Positions 20,309 through 29,100 of a DNA stretch of 64,000 nt are shown here, in pieces. Within the stretch, counting starts at the first letter, position 1, and every line of letters begins with the position of its first letter. The position numbers and the translations under genes are program-made. The stretch spans positions 1 to 64,000 of the forward strand of contig DASYKC010000214.1 of the NCBI GenBank assembly GCA_035995885.1. The letters are read 5' to 3'. The notes under the pieces were generated by a model. The model saw nothing but the letters and a program-made list of their open reading frames with translations, ran no database searches and was not told the origin of the DNA. This stretch comes from Schlegelella_A sp035995885. GTDB lineage: Bacteria > Pseudomonadota > Gammaproteobacteria > Burkholderiales > Burkholderiaceae_C.

Positions 20309-21256
20309 TCATGCCGCGAGCTGCTGGCGATAGCCGGCCAGCACTTCCTCGCGCAGCACCGACCAGATCGCCTGGTGCAGCTCGACGAAGCGCGGCGTCG
20401 CGCGCACCTCGGCGACGTCGCGCGGCCGCTCGAGGTCGACCTCGAACTCGCCGATCGGATGCGCCGCCGGCCCGGCCGAGAGGCAGACGACGCGGTCGCT
20501 CATCGCGATCGCCTCGTCGAGGTCGTGCGTGATGAAGAGGACCGCCTTCTTCTTCTCGGCCCACAGACCGAGGACCTCGTTCTCCATCAGCTGCCGCGTC
20601 TGCACGTCGAGCGCCGAGAACGGCTCGTCCATGAGGATGATGTCGGGGTCGAGGACGAGCGTCTGCGCGAGGCTGACGCGCTTTCGCATGCCGCCCGAGA
20701 GCTGGTGCGGATAGCGGTCGCCGAAGGCGCCGAGGCCGACGCGCTTGAGCCACGCGTGCGCTTGCGCGTCGGGCTCGGCGCTGGCGCGGAATTCGAGGCC
20801 GGCGGCGACGTTCTGCAGCGCCGTCCGCCACGGCATCAGGCTCTCGCTCTGGAACATGTAGCCGGCGCGCCGGTTGATCCCGGTGAGCTCGGTGCCGAAG
20901 ACCGAGACGCGGCCGCTGCTCGGCGCGAGCAGGCCGGCGGCGACGTTGAGCAGCGTGCTCTTGCCGCAGCCGGTCGGGCCGACGACCGAGACGAACTCGC
21001 CGGCACCGACGGCGAGCGTGACGTCGCGCACCGCGGTGTAGCGCTGGCCCGGATCCTCGCGGTCGGCGAACGTGCACGTGACGCGCTCGAGCGCCAGCGC
21101 GGCGACCGGGGCCGACGGATCGCCGGTGGTCGCGGTGGCGGTGGCGGTGGCGGTGGCGGTCGTGGAATGAAGAGAGGCCAAGGCGGTTCGCGCGACAGCG
21201 GGACTTCGAGGCAGCGGGGCTTCGAGTTTAGGGTGCGTGACGAGTGACGAATTCAC
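20309..21256 (-). CDS. ABC transporter ATP-binding protein with Thr-Ala N-terminal extension
   Basis: A 315-residue ATPase of the SsuB/TauB type. Walker A is GPTGCGKST, the signature is QLSGGMRKR, and Walker B is IILMDEPFSALD, followed by a His switch in FITHDLDEA. About 50 residues precede the usual domain start and include a Thr-Ala dipeptide run encoded by a hexanucleotide repeat. The GTG at 21256 is chosen because GGAGGG stands seven bases upstream; a shorter start inside the extension cannot be excluded. The permease follows directly. Confidence 0.85.
   Translation of the reverse strand: MNSSLVTHPKLEAPLPRSPAVARTALASLHSTTATATATATATTGDPSAPVAALALERVTCTFADREDPGQRYTAVRDVTLAVGAGEFVSVVGPTGCGKSTLLNVAAGLLAPSSGRVSVFGTELTGINRRAGYMFQSESLMPWRTALQNVAAGLEFRASAEPDAQAHAWLKRVGLGAFGDRYPHQLSGGMRKRVSLAQTLVLDPDIILMDEPFSALDVQTRQLMENEVLGLWAEKKKAVLFITHDLDEAIAMSDRVVCLSAGPAAHPIGEFEVDLERPRDVAEVRATPRFVELHQAIWSVLREEVLAGYRQQLAA
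21132..21160. repeat. Hexanucleotide tandem repeat (GCGGTG)
   Basis: Four full and one partial copies of GCGGTG on the plus strand lie inside the N-terminal extension of the ABC ATPase, where they encode alternating Thr and Ala. Length changes would stay in frame. Confidence 0.8.
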
Positions 21257-21345
21257 CCGCCGCCCTCCGTCGCGTTGAGGATGCCGACGACGCCGCCTCC
21301 CCCTACCTCGTCGCTGCGGCCGAACCGGTCGCGAGGAGTTGCACC

Positions 21346-21645
21346 ATGAGCCCACTTCGTCTCTTCGTTCTCACGGCCGCGGTCGCCGCGCTAGCGGCGC
21401 CGCTCGGAAGCCTTGCCGCACCTGGAGGCGACACCGGTGCGGCATGCGCGGTCAAGAAGATGACCCTGACCGAGCGTCGCATCAGCGAGGAGGCGGCCAA
21501 GGGGCTGCCGGCGCTGATCGGCTTCGTCAACCTGACGCAGCCGATCTACCAGGTGCGCCTCGTCGACGCTGTCGCCTGGCTCGACGCCGAGCGCGAGCGC
21601 CGCAACGAGTGCATCAGCGCCTCGGCCGGCGCGGTCTCGGACTGA
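21346..21645 (+). CDS. Small secreted hypothetical protein
   Basis: A 99-residue protein with a signal peptide (about residues 1-25) and two cysteines, C34 and C89, that could form a disulfide. The rest looks helical and charged. GAGGAG precedes the ATG at 21346 by a suitable distance, and codon use matches the neighbours. It is encoded on the plus strand between the minus-strand ATPase and binding-protein genes of the ABC importer, ending eight bases before the latter. I do not recognise the family. Confidence 0.62.
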   Translation: MSPLRLFVLTAAVAALAAPLGSLAAPGGDTGAACAVKKMTLTERRISEEAAKGLPALIGFVNLTQPIYQVRLVDAVAWLDAERERRNECISASAGAVSD

Positions 21646-21652
21646 TCGCGCT

Positions 21653-22687
21653 TCAGCCCTTCGGGTATTTCGCGTTGGCGCGCTTGACGTAGTCGTTGGT
21701 GTAGATCGCCGCCAGATCGATCTTGGCGTTGGCGATCTCGGGATCGATGCTGGCGAGGGCGCGCCGCGCCGTCTCCGCGCCGGCCTCGGGGAACATGCCG
21801 TCGGGCGAGAGCGCGCCCTTGGCGGCGATGAAGGCGTCGATGTAGACGGCGCGGTCGCCGAGGAGGTAGCTCTCGGGCACCGCCTTGATGATGTCGCCCG
21901 CGCCCGCGCCCTGGATCCACTTGTCGGCGCGGACGATCGCGTTGGCGAGCGCTTGCGCGGTGGCCGGGTTTTTGTCGAGGAAGCTCTGCTGCGTGTAAAG
22001 GCACGCCGCCGGCATCGGCCCGCCGAAGACGCGATCGGCCTCGGCGACGACGCGGGTGTCGGAGACGATCTTCAGGTCGCCCGAGCGCGTCAGCAGCGTG
22101 ATCACCGGATCGAGGTTCGAGAGCGCGTCGATCTGGCCCGAGCGGATCGCGGCGACGGCGCCGCTGCCGGTGCCGACGCCGATGATCGAGACGTCGCCGG
22201 GCTTGAGTCCGACCTTGGCGAGAACGAAGTTGGCGAGCACATTGGTCGACGAGCCTGGCGCGGTGACGCCGAGCTTCTTGCCCTTCAGCTCGGCGACCGA
22301 CTTGAAGTTCGGCATCGTCTTCGGATTGACGCCGAGGACGATCTGCGGCGCCCGCCCCTGCAGCACGAAGGCGCGCAGGCGCTGGCCCTTGACCTGCATG
22401 TTGATCGTGTGCTCGAACGCGCCCGAGACGATGTCGGCGCTGCCGCCGACGAGCGCCTGCAGCGCGCGCGAGCCGCCGGCGAAGTCGGCGATCGTGACGT
22501 CGAGGCCCTCCTCCTTCAGGTAGCCGCGCACCTCGGCGATCGTCAGCGGCAGGTAGTAGAGAAGGTTCTTGCCGCCGACGGCGATCGTCAGTTTCGGCTT
22601 CTCGACCGCTTGGGCGCGGCCGAGCGCCGGCAGGGCGAGGGCGGCCGTGCCGGCCAGGGCGGCACGGATCAGGCGACGTCGTTGCAT
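21653..22687 (-). CDS. ABC transporter substrate-binding protein (nitrate/sulfonate type)
   Basis: A 344-residue periplasmic binding protein of the SsuA/TauA/NMT1 family. It starts with an Arg-rich signal peptide (RRRLIRAALAG, cleavage near AQA) that has a Tat-like look but lacks a full twin-arginine motif. Core motifs include YYLPLTIAEVRGYLKEEGLDV and GSADIVSGAFEH. The matching ATPase and permease are downstream on the same strand, separated by about 400 bases with an opposite-strand gene, so they may have their own promoter. Confidence 0.87.
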   Translation of the reverse strand: MQRRRLIRAALAGTAALALPALGRAQAVEKPKLTIAVGGKNLLYYLPLTIAEVRGYLKEEGLDVTIADFAGGSRALQALVGGSADIVSGAFEHTINMQVKGQRLRAFVLQGRAPQIVLGVNPKTMPNFKSVAELKGKKLGVTAPGSSTNVLANFVLAKVGLKPGDVSIIGVGTGSGAVAAIRSGQIDALSNLDPVITLLTRSGDLKIVSDTRVVAEADRVFGGPMPAACLYTQQSFLDKNPATAQALANAIVRADKWIQGAGAGDIIKAVPESYLLGDRAVYIDAFIAAKGALSPDGMFPEAGAETARRALASIDPEIANAKIDLAAIYTNDYVKRANAKYPKG

Positions 22688-22794
22688 GGGATGTCTCTCC
22701 GGTCGTTTTTCGAGCCGCGCGAGCGCGGCCGACGACTGTAGCAGCGGCCTTCGCGGCCGCGCCCGCGCCGAGGTCGGCCCGTAGAATCGCGCCG

Positions 22795-24201
22795 ATGAGA
22801 GCTCTCGTCAGGCGCTGGGCGGCCGCGGGCGTGCTGGCGTTGGCCGCATCGTCGGCGCCGGCGCAATTGCGCCCGGCCGCACCGGCCACCGATCCTTCGG
22901 CATCCGCCACAACGCCGGCGACGCCCGCGGCGCCCGCGGCCGCCGCTCCCGCTGCGCCGGTGTCGCTCTCGGCGCGCAAGGTCTACGAGCAGGCGCGCTC
23001 GCAGCTGGTCCAGATCCGCACCGTCCTGAAGGGCCGCGCCAGCCAGACCTCGGTCGGCTCGGGCTTCGTCGTCACCGCACAGGGCCACATCGTCACCAAC
23101 TTCCACGTCGTCAGCGAAGCGGCGTTGAAGCCCGAGCAGCACGACCTCGTCTACGTCACCGCCGACGGCCGCGAGGCGCCGCTCGTCATCCTGCAGCTCG
23201 ACGTCCTGCACGACCTGGCGCTGCTGCGCGCCGGCGACGCGGGCGCGAGCGCCGCCGGCGGCGCCGGCAAGACCTTCGACGCGCTGCCGTTTCGCCCCGC
23301 CAACGAGCCGCTCTCGCAGGGCGAGCGCATCTACTCGCTCGGCAATCCGCTCGACGTCGGCTTCACGATCACGCAGGGCACCTACAACGGGCTCGTGCGG
23401 CGGAGCTTCTATCCGCAGATCTTCTTCGGCGGCGCGCTCTCGGCGGGGATGAGCGGCGGGCCGGCGCTCGACGACGAGGGCCACGTCGTCGGCGTCAACG
23501 TCGCCCGCCGCGTCGACGGCGAGCAGGTCAGCTTCCTCGTCCCGGCCGAGTTCGCGACCGCCCTGCTCGAGCGCGCCAAGGACGCCGCGCCGATCATCGG
23601 CCCGGCCTACGGCATCGTCGACGAGCAGCTGATGAAGCACCAGGCGACGCTCACCGACCGCTTCATCGCCCAGGGCTGGAAAGAGGCGACGCATCCGCGC
23701 TATCACGTGCCGGTGCCGCCCGACGTCTTCATGCGCTGCTGGGGAACGAGCGAGGTCTCGCGCACCGGCGGCCTCGACTTCGAGCGCTCCGAATGCCAGA
23801 TGGACACGCGCATCTTCGTCGGCGAGTACACGACCGGGACGATCGGCGTCCGCCACGAGAGCTACGACGGCTCCAAGCTCGGGCCGCTGCGCTTCGCCGC
23901 GCGCTACTCGCAGAGCTTTCGCAACGAGGCCTTCGTTCGCCTGCCGGCGCAGCACCAGACCAAGCCGCGCTGCAACGAGGACTTCGTCGACCGCGACGGC
24001 CTGCCGCTGCGCGCCGTCGTCTGCATGCGCGCCTACAAGAAGCTGCCGCAGCTCTACGACGTCGCCGTCCTCGTCGCCACGCTCGACCAGAACCAGGCGG
24101 GCGTGCAGGGTCGCTTCGACGCCCAGGGCGTGAGCTTCGCCAACGCGCAGCGCCTCGCCCATCACTACCTCGACGCGTTCCGATGGGTGCAGGCGCACTA
24201 G
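22795..24201 (+). CDS. Trypsin-like serine protease (S1C-like), secreted
   Basis: A 468-residue exported protease. A signal peptide (about 1-23) is followed by an Ala/Pro/Thr-rich linker to residue 56 and a trypsin-fold domain with H104 (TNFHVV), D140 (LHDLALL) and S220 (GMSGGPAL). There is no PDZ domain; the C-terminal 200 residues form an unrecognised Cys-containing domain (four Cys between 310 and 420). The FHA-protein gene starts inside its last codons, so the two proteins probably work together. It is not a canonical DegP/HtrA. Confidence 0.86.
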   Translation: MRALVRRWAAAGVLALAASSAPAQLRPAAPATDPSASATTPATPAAPAAAAPAAPVSLSARKVYEQARSQLVQIRTVLKGRASQTSVGSGFVVTAQGHIVTNFHVVSEAALKPEQHDLVYVTADGREAPLVILQLDVLHDLALLRAGDAGASAAGGAGKTFDALPFRPANEPLSQGERIYSLGNPLDVGFTITQGTYNGLVRRSFYPQIFFGGALSAGMSGGPALDDEGHVVGVNVARRVDGEQVSFLVPAEFATALLERAKDAAPIIGPAYGIVDEQLMKHQATLTDRFIAQGWKEATHPRYHVPVPPDVFMRCWGTSEVSRTGGLDFERSECQMDTRIFVGEYTTGTIGVRHESYDGSKLGPLRFAARYSQSFRNEAFVRLPAQHQTKPRCNEDFVDRDGLPLRAVVCMRAYKKLPQLYDVAVLVATLDQNQAGVQGRFDAQGVSFANAQRLAHHYLDAFRWVQAH

Positions 24202-25223
24202 CCGAGCCGCTGGCGCTGCTCGAGGTCGTCGATCGCGACGGCCTCGTTCGCCAGGCCTGGCGCATCGAGCAGTGGCCGGTCTCGATCGGCCGCGCCCTCG
24301 ACAACACCGTTGTCCTCAGCGACCCGCACGTCGCCGCGCACCACGCGACGATCGACCTCGTCGACGGCGCCGACGGCGCAGCGGCGACGATCGTCGTCAC
24401 CGCCGGCGAGACGAGGAACGGCCTGGCGATCGGCCGGGAGCGCATCGCCGGCGGCGCGAGCAAGGCGATCGCCGACAGCGGCCGCGACCTCGATCTGCAC
24501 ATCGGCCGCGCCCAGCTGCGCCTGCGCCTGGCCGGCCACGCGCTCGGCGCCGAGCAGGCGATGACGCCGGTCGTCGTCAACGAGAAGCGTTGGCTGCCAA
24601 CCTTCGGCATCGCCCTCGCCGTGATCGCCATCGTCCTCGCCAACACCTGGATCGACACCGACCCCGACGGCCTCGCGCGCGCCGCCGGCGCGATCGTCCT
24701 GACGACGATCGCCGGCGGCGCGGTCTGGTGCAGCCTGTGGGCGCTGCTCTCGAAGACGTTCACGCGCCAGAGCCACCTCGGCTGGCACGTCCGCGTCTTC
24801 GTCATCGCCAGCCTGGTCACGCTGACGCTGGCGGTGCTGCCGCCGCTCCTGGCCTTCGCGTTCTCGTGGCCGTGGGTCACCGACTACGCCTTCGTCGCCG
24901 TCTACGCGACCATCGCCGGCGCGATCTACTTCCATCTGCTCGCGGTCGAGCCGGCGCGCGAGCGCTTGATGCGCGGCGTCGCCGCGACCGGTTTCGTCGT
25001 CGGCGTCGCCCTCTCGCTCTGGTTCAACGTCCAGCGCACCGGCCGGCCGGGCGAGGAGCTCTACATGAACCACCTGTTCCCGCCGCAGCTGCGCCTCGCC
25101 AAGGCCAAGACCGTCGACGGCTTCATCGCCGGCCTGACGCCGATGCAGGCGATCCTCGACCGCAAGGCGAAGGAGCAGACTGGCGGCGACGGCGACGTGC
25201 GCGGAGGCGACGATGAAGAGTGA
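24183..25223 (+). CDS. FHA-domain membrane protein
   Basis: A 346-residue protein with an N-terminal FHA domain (about 10-115) that would bind phosphothreonine peptides: the conserved Gly36-Arg37, Ser46 and His pair are present (SIGRALDN, DPHVAAHHA). Four or five membrane helices follow between about 135 and 285, then a charged tail of 60 residues. The ATG at 24183 lies 19 bases inside the protease gene. A Ser/Thr kinase that would create the FHA ligand is not in the window. Confidence 0.85.
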   Translation: MGAGALAEPLALLEVVDRDGLVRQAWRIEQWPVSIGRALDNTVVLSDPHVAAHHATIDLVDGADGAAATIVVTAGETRNGLAIGRERIAGGASKAIADSGRDLDLHIGRAQLRLRLAGHALGAEQAMTPVVVNEKRWLPTFGIALAVIAIVLANTWIDTDPDGLARAAGAIVLTTIAGGAVWCSLWALLSKTFTRQSHLGWHVRVFVIASLVTLTLAVLPPLLAFAFSWPWVTDYAFVAVYATIAGAIYFHLLAVEPARERLMRGVAATGFVVGVALSLWFNVQRTGRPGEELYMNHLFPPQLRLAKAKTVDGFIAGLTPMQAILDRKAKEQTGGDGDVRGGDDEE

Positions 25224-26001
25224 TTCCCGCGGCACCGGCCGCACCGTGCTCGTCACCGGCGGCAGCCGCGGCATCGGCGCGGCCGCATGCCGGCTCGCTG
25301 CCGCCGACGGCTGGGCGGTCGCCGTCAACTACGCGCGCGCCCGCGCTGCCGCCGACGCGGTCGTCGCCGCCATCGAGAAGGGCGGCGGCCGCGCCTTCGC
25401 GATCCAGGCCGACGTCGCCAGCGACGCCGAGGTGATCGCCCTGTTCGCGGCGATCGACGCGGCCGGCCTGCCGCCGCTCGCCGGCCTGGTCAACAACGCC
25501 GGCGTCGTCGACGTCGCGGCGCGCGTCGACGCGATGAGCGTCGAGCGGCTGCAGCGCATGTTCGCGATCAACGTCTTCGGCACGTTCTATTGCGCGCGCG
25601 AGGCGATCCGGCGCATGACGACGAAGCCGATCGCGGGCGCACCCGGCGCGCATACCGGCGGCGCGATCGTCAACGTCTCGTCGGCCGCGGCCAAGCTCGG
25701 CGGCCCGGGCCAGTACGTCGACTATGCCGCCGCCAAGGGCGGCATCGAGACCTTCACGATCGGCTTGGCCAAGGAGCTCGCCGGCGAAGGCATCCGCGTC
25801 AACGCGGTCCGGCCCGGCATCATCGATACCGACATCCACGCCTCGGGCGGCACGCCCGACCGCGTCCGCCAGATCGCGCCGCAGCTGCCGATGCAGCGCG
25901 CCGGCACCGCCGACGAGGTCGGCGAGGCGATCGTCTGGCTGCTCTCGGAGCGATCGAGCTACACGACCGGCTCGATCGTCGAAGTCACCGGCGGACGCTA
26001 A
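25213..26001 (+). CDS. Short-chain dehydrogenase/reductase (FabG-like)
   Basis: A 262-residue NAD(P)-dependent SDR. It has the cofactor motif TGGSRGIG near residue 15, NNAG in the central strand, catalytic Ser in VNVSSAAAK and the Tyr-Lys pair in YVDYAAAKGG. It resembles 3-oxoacyl-ACP reductases but has no fatty-acid-synthesis genes around it, so the substrate is open. The ATG overlaps the FHA gene by 11 bases, indicating co-transcription, although a functional link with the protease-FHA pair is not evident. Confidence 0.88.
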   Translation: MKSDSRGTGRTVLVTGGSRGIGAAACRLAAADGWAVAVNYARARAAADAVVAAIEKGGGRAFAIQADVASDAEVIALFAAIDAAGLPPLAGLVNNAGVVDVAARVDAMSVERLQRMFAINVFGTFYCAREAIRRMTTKPIAGAPGAHTGGAIVNVSSAAAKLGGPGQYVDYAAAKGGIETFTIGLAKELAGEGIRVNAVRPGIIDTDIHASGGTPDRVRQIAPQLPMQRAGTADEVGEAIVWLLSERSSYTTGSIVEVTGGR

Positions 26002-26031
26002 CAAGAAAGAGAAGCGGCTCGCACGAGAAAG

Positions 26032-26072
26032 CGGCCCCAACGGGGCCGGCCCCTCCCTCTCGGAGGGAGGGG
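26032..26072. repeat. Two adjacent GC-rich hairpins in the SDR-CHAT intergenic gap
   Basis: A 7-bp stem (26032-26038 with 26042-26048, loop AAC) and a 10-bp stem (26050-26059 with 26063-26072, loop TCG) lie between convergent genes and are followed by GAGCGAAGCGGGGAGGG. They may end transcription from both sides. The purine-rich flank looks like dispersed intergenic palindromic repeats in other proteobacteria. Confidence 0.55.
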
Positions 26073-26126
26073 AGCGAAGCGGGGAGGGAGCAGCCCTGTA
26101 CTCCCGCGAGGCGGAGACGGTGGCCG

Positions 26127-29100
26127 CTACGCGGCCGCCATCTCCGCCAGCGCGGCGAGAAGCGCGCCCGCGGCGCGCTTCTCCGCCGCGCTGGCGATGC
26201 CCAGGTACGGCTCGAGCGTGAAGCGCGCCTCCGAGTGGACCGAGTCCCACATCGTCCGCGCCGGCACGCGCGCCTTCAAGTCGCTGAACTCGGCGATCAG
26301 CGCCGTCGATTCGCCCGCCAGCTTCTGGGCGGCGACGGCGACCAGGACGCGCAGCTCGATCTGGCCGACCACCGACCAGAAGTCGGGCCGCTCGCTCGCC
26401 GCCCGCGCCAGCGAGTCCTGGCACGCGCGCATGCGATCGACGGCGAGCTCGGCCGGCCGGCGCTCGAGGAAGGCGAGGCGCAGCTCGGCGCTGATGCCGT
26501 TCTTGGCCGGATAGAAGAGGTTGTCGGCGTTCGCTTCGCGGGCGAGCCGCTCGGCGTTGCCGTAGTGGAGCGCCATCGCCCGCAACGCGGCGAGGCGCTC
26601 GCTCGAGGTCGACGCCGCCGCCGCGCCACGACCACGGCCGCGTCCGCGCGCGCGCCGCGACTGCGCCGCGGCGTCGGCCTGCCGGCCCTCGATCATCACC
26701 AGCCGCTTGTAGGCCGAGCCGAGCAGCGCCTCGCGCTCGGCCGTCGGCTGGATCTCGACCAGCTTGGCGAGGCGGGCGATCGCCTCCTCGATGTCGCGTC
26801 GCGCGGCGGCCGGATCGGCGCGCGACTCGCCGCGCCGGGCCAGCTGGTTGCCGAGCTCCTCGGCAGCCTTGAACGAGGCGCTGCCGTCTTCGGCCCGGAC
26901 CGCGGCGCGGTACCACTCGATCGCCTTGTCGACGTCGCGCGCGTCGGCCCAGGCGAGGCCGAATGCCTCGGCGACCGCGCCCATCGCGCCCCAGAGCGAC
27001 GCGAACTTCTCCTCGAGGAAACGGATCTTGTCGCGCTGCGCCTGCTCGACGCCCTTGCGGCGCGCCGCGTCGTCGCCGCCGAAGCGCAGGCGGATCGAGA
27101 TCGTCTCGAGCGCGAGCGTCAGCGCCGGCGGCGACGAGACGCCGGCGAACTCGTCGCTCGGGCCGGCGGCCGTGCGCTGCGCGTCGCCGACGTCGCGCTG
27201 CCAGGTCCAGCCCGGGTCGCCGTAGCACTGGTACGCCGACCAGGTGTTGCCGCCCGCGCCGGAGCGCCAGGCGGCGGTGCGCGCCGCGGCGACGGCGTCG
27301 ATGAAGCGGCCGCCGCCGAGAAGCGCGTCGTAGAACGTCGTCGCGAAGATCTCGGCCGGCTTGTCCTCGACCGCCCAGCCGGCGGCGATGACGCAGCGCA
27401 CGCCGATCTCGATCAGCGCCTCGGCGATGGTCGCGGCAAACAGGGCACGGTCGTACGGCACGAGCAGCGACTTGGCGTCCCGCGCGGCGAGATGGCAGCA
27501 GTTGAGGAAGACGAGCTCGGGCACCGTTCGCATCGCCTTCACCTCGGCCGCGCCGAGGTAGGTGCCGCCGGAGAGGACGACGCCGCCGTCGGCGCCGGGG
27601 GCGCCGTGACCGGCGACGTGGACGATGCGATACGGCCGCTCGAAGAGCGCGTTGATGATGTTGCGCGCGTCGTCGTTGCCGCTCGTCAGCGCGCGCACTC
27701 GGGCCGCGTCGACGCCGGCCGGGCCGCCGGTGAGGCGCGCCGCGACGGCCGCCGCCTCGGCCCGCGCGCCGGGCAGCGGCGGGTACGCCCCTTCATCGAG
27801 CATCGGCTCGCCGATGACGAGGATGCTGCCGTCGGCGTTGGCGTCCGACACCTGGGCGCGGAAGTCGCTCGTGCGGAGCTTGCGCAAGAGCTTGCTGCGG
27901 ATCGCCCACGGCCGCGGATCGCTGCCCGAGAGCTCGGACGACGAGGTGTCGAGCACTTCCCACGGCAGCGCCGCGGTGCCGCTGTCGAGCTCGATCACCA
28001 TGTCGCTGGTGCCGCCGAGGAAGGGCTCCATCTCGACCGGCACGAGCAGGTCGAAGAGCGTCCGGCCGATCTGCGCGTCGCGGTTGGCGTCGTTCGACGC
28101 CTTGGCGACGAGCTCCTTGACCAGGCTCGCCTGCGTCTGCTGGGCGCGGACCTCGGTGCGCGCGCGCTTGGTGTCGAGCGTGTAGGCGATCGTCGGCGCG
28201 CCGTTCACGGGCGCGCCGGTCGAGGCGCTGATGAAGTCGTAGGCGGCGCCGCGGTAGCTCGAATCGAGCGAGCGGCGCAGCGCGCCCGCGCCCGACTGGA
28301 CGAAGCCGACGACCTTGAGCTGGCTCGGCGACGCCGTCGCCTGGACCTGGAGAGCGCGCCAGGCGTCGCTCGCGCGGTCGAGGTAGAACTCGACGAGGAC
28401 GAGGCGGCCGACCTGCGGCCAGCCGCTGTCGTGCAGCTTCTGGTTCGCCTCCCACGTTCCCTGCGCGACCATCTGCGCGGCGCTGCCGGCGCTGATGCCG
28501 GTGCCGCCGCTGCCGAGCAGCGTCGCCGCGATCTCGAACTCGGCCGGGGCGCCGTTCTCGCTCTCGGCGAGCCGCTGCGCGTAGGCGATCACCGCCTGGC
28601 GCACGGTGTAGACGAGGTCGACCGCGCGGAGCTTGCCTTCCTCGCCGAGGCCGGCGACGACGACCGCGAGCGGCCGCGCCATCGCCAGCACGTTCTCCGG
28701 ATCCTTCCTGACGTTGCCGAAGATCTGGTGCGAGCCGATCCGGTCGGGATAGAGCCCGGCCGCGAGCGATCGGCTCATCGCCCGGCCGACCAGCTTGTCG
28801 ACGACGCCTTCGGTGCCGGTGAGGGCGAGCGAGCGGTAGTGGCCGACGACGAGCGGCTGGTGGACGAACTTGAGGTCGGCGTTGAGCACCGAGACGTGCA
28901 GCGCGCGGCTCGCTGCGCCGGCGCGGCCGCCGTCGCCGGCGCTGCGCGTCGCGACGCCGAGCACGTCGGCGGGGTTCGACGGCGGCAGCGACGGCTGGCG
29001 GCCGCGCGACGGCCGGCTGCGCGCGACGCTCGCGGCGTCGGTGGTCGACGTCGTCGCCGCGCCGGCGCCCACGCCCGCGCCTACGCCTGCGCCCGCGCCC

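Noticed and set aside
21124..21165. CRISPR or minisatellite array
   Set aside because: The repeat is a short uninterrupted hexamer inside a coding frame without spacers.
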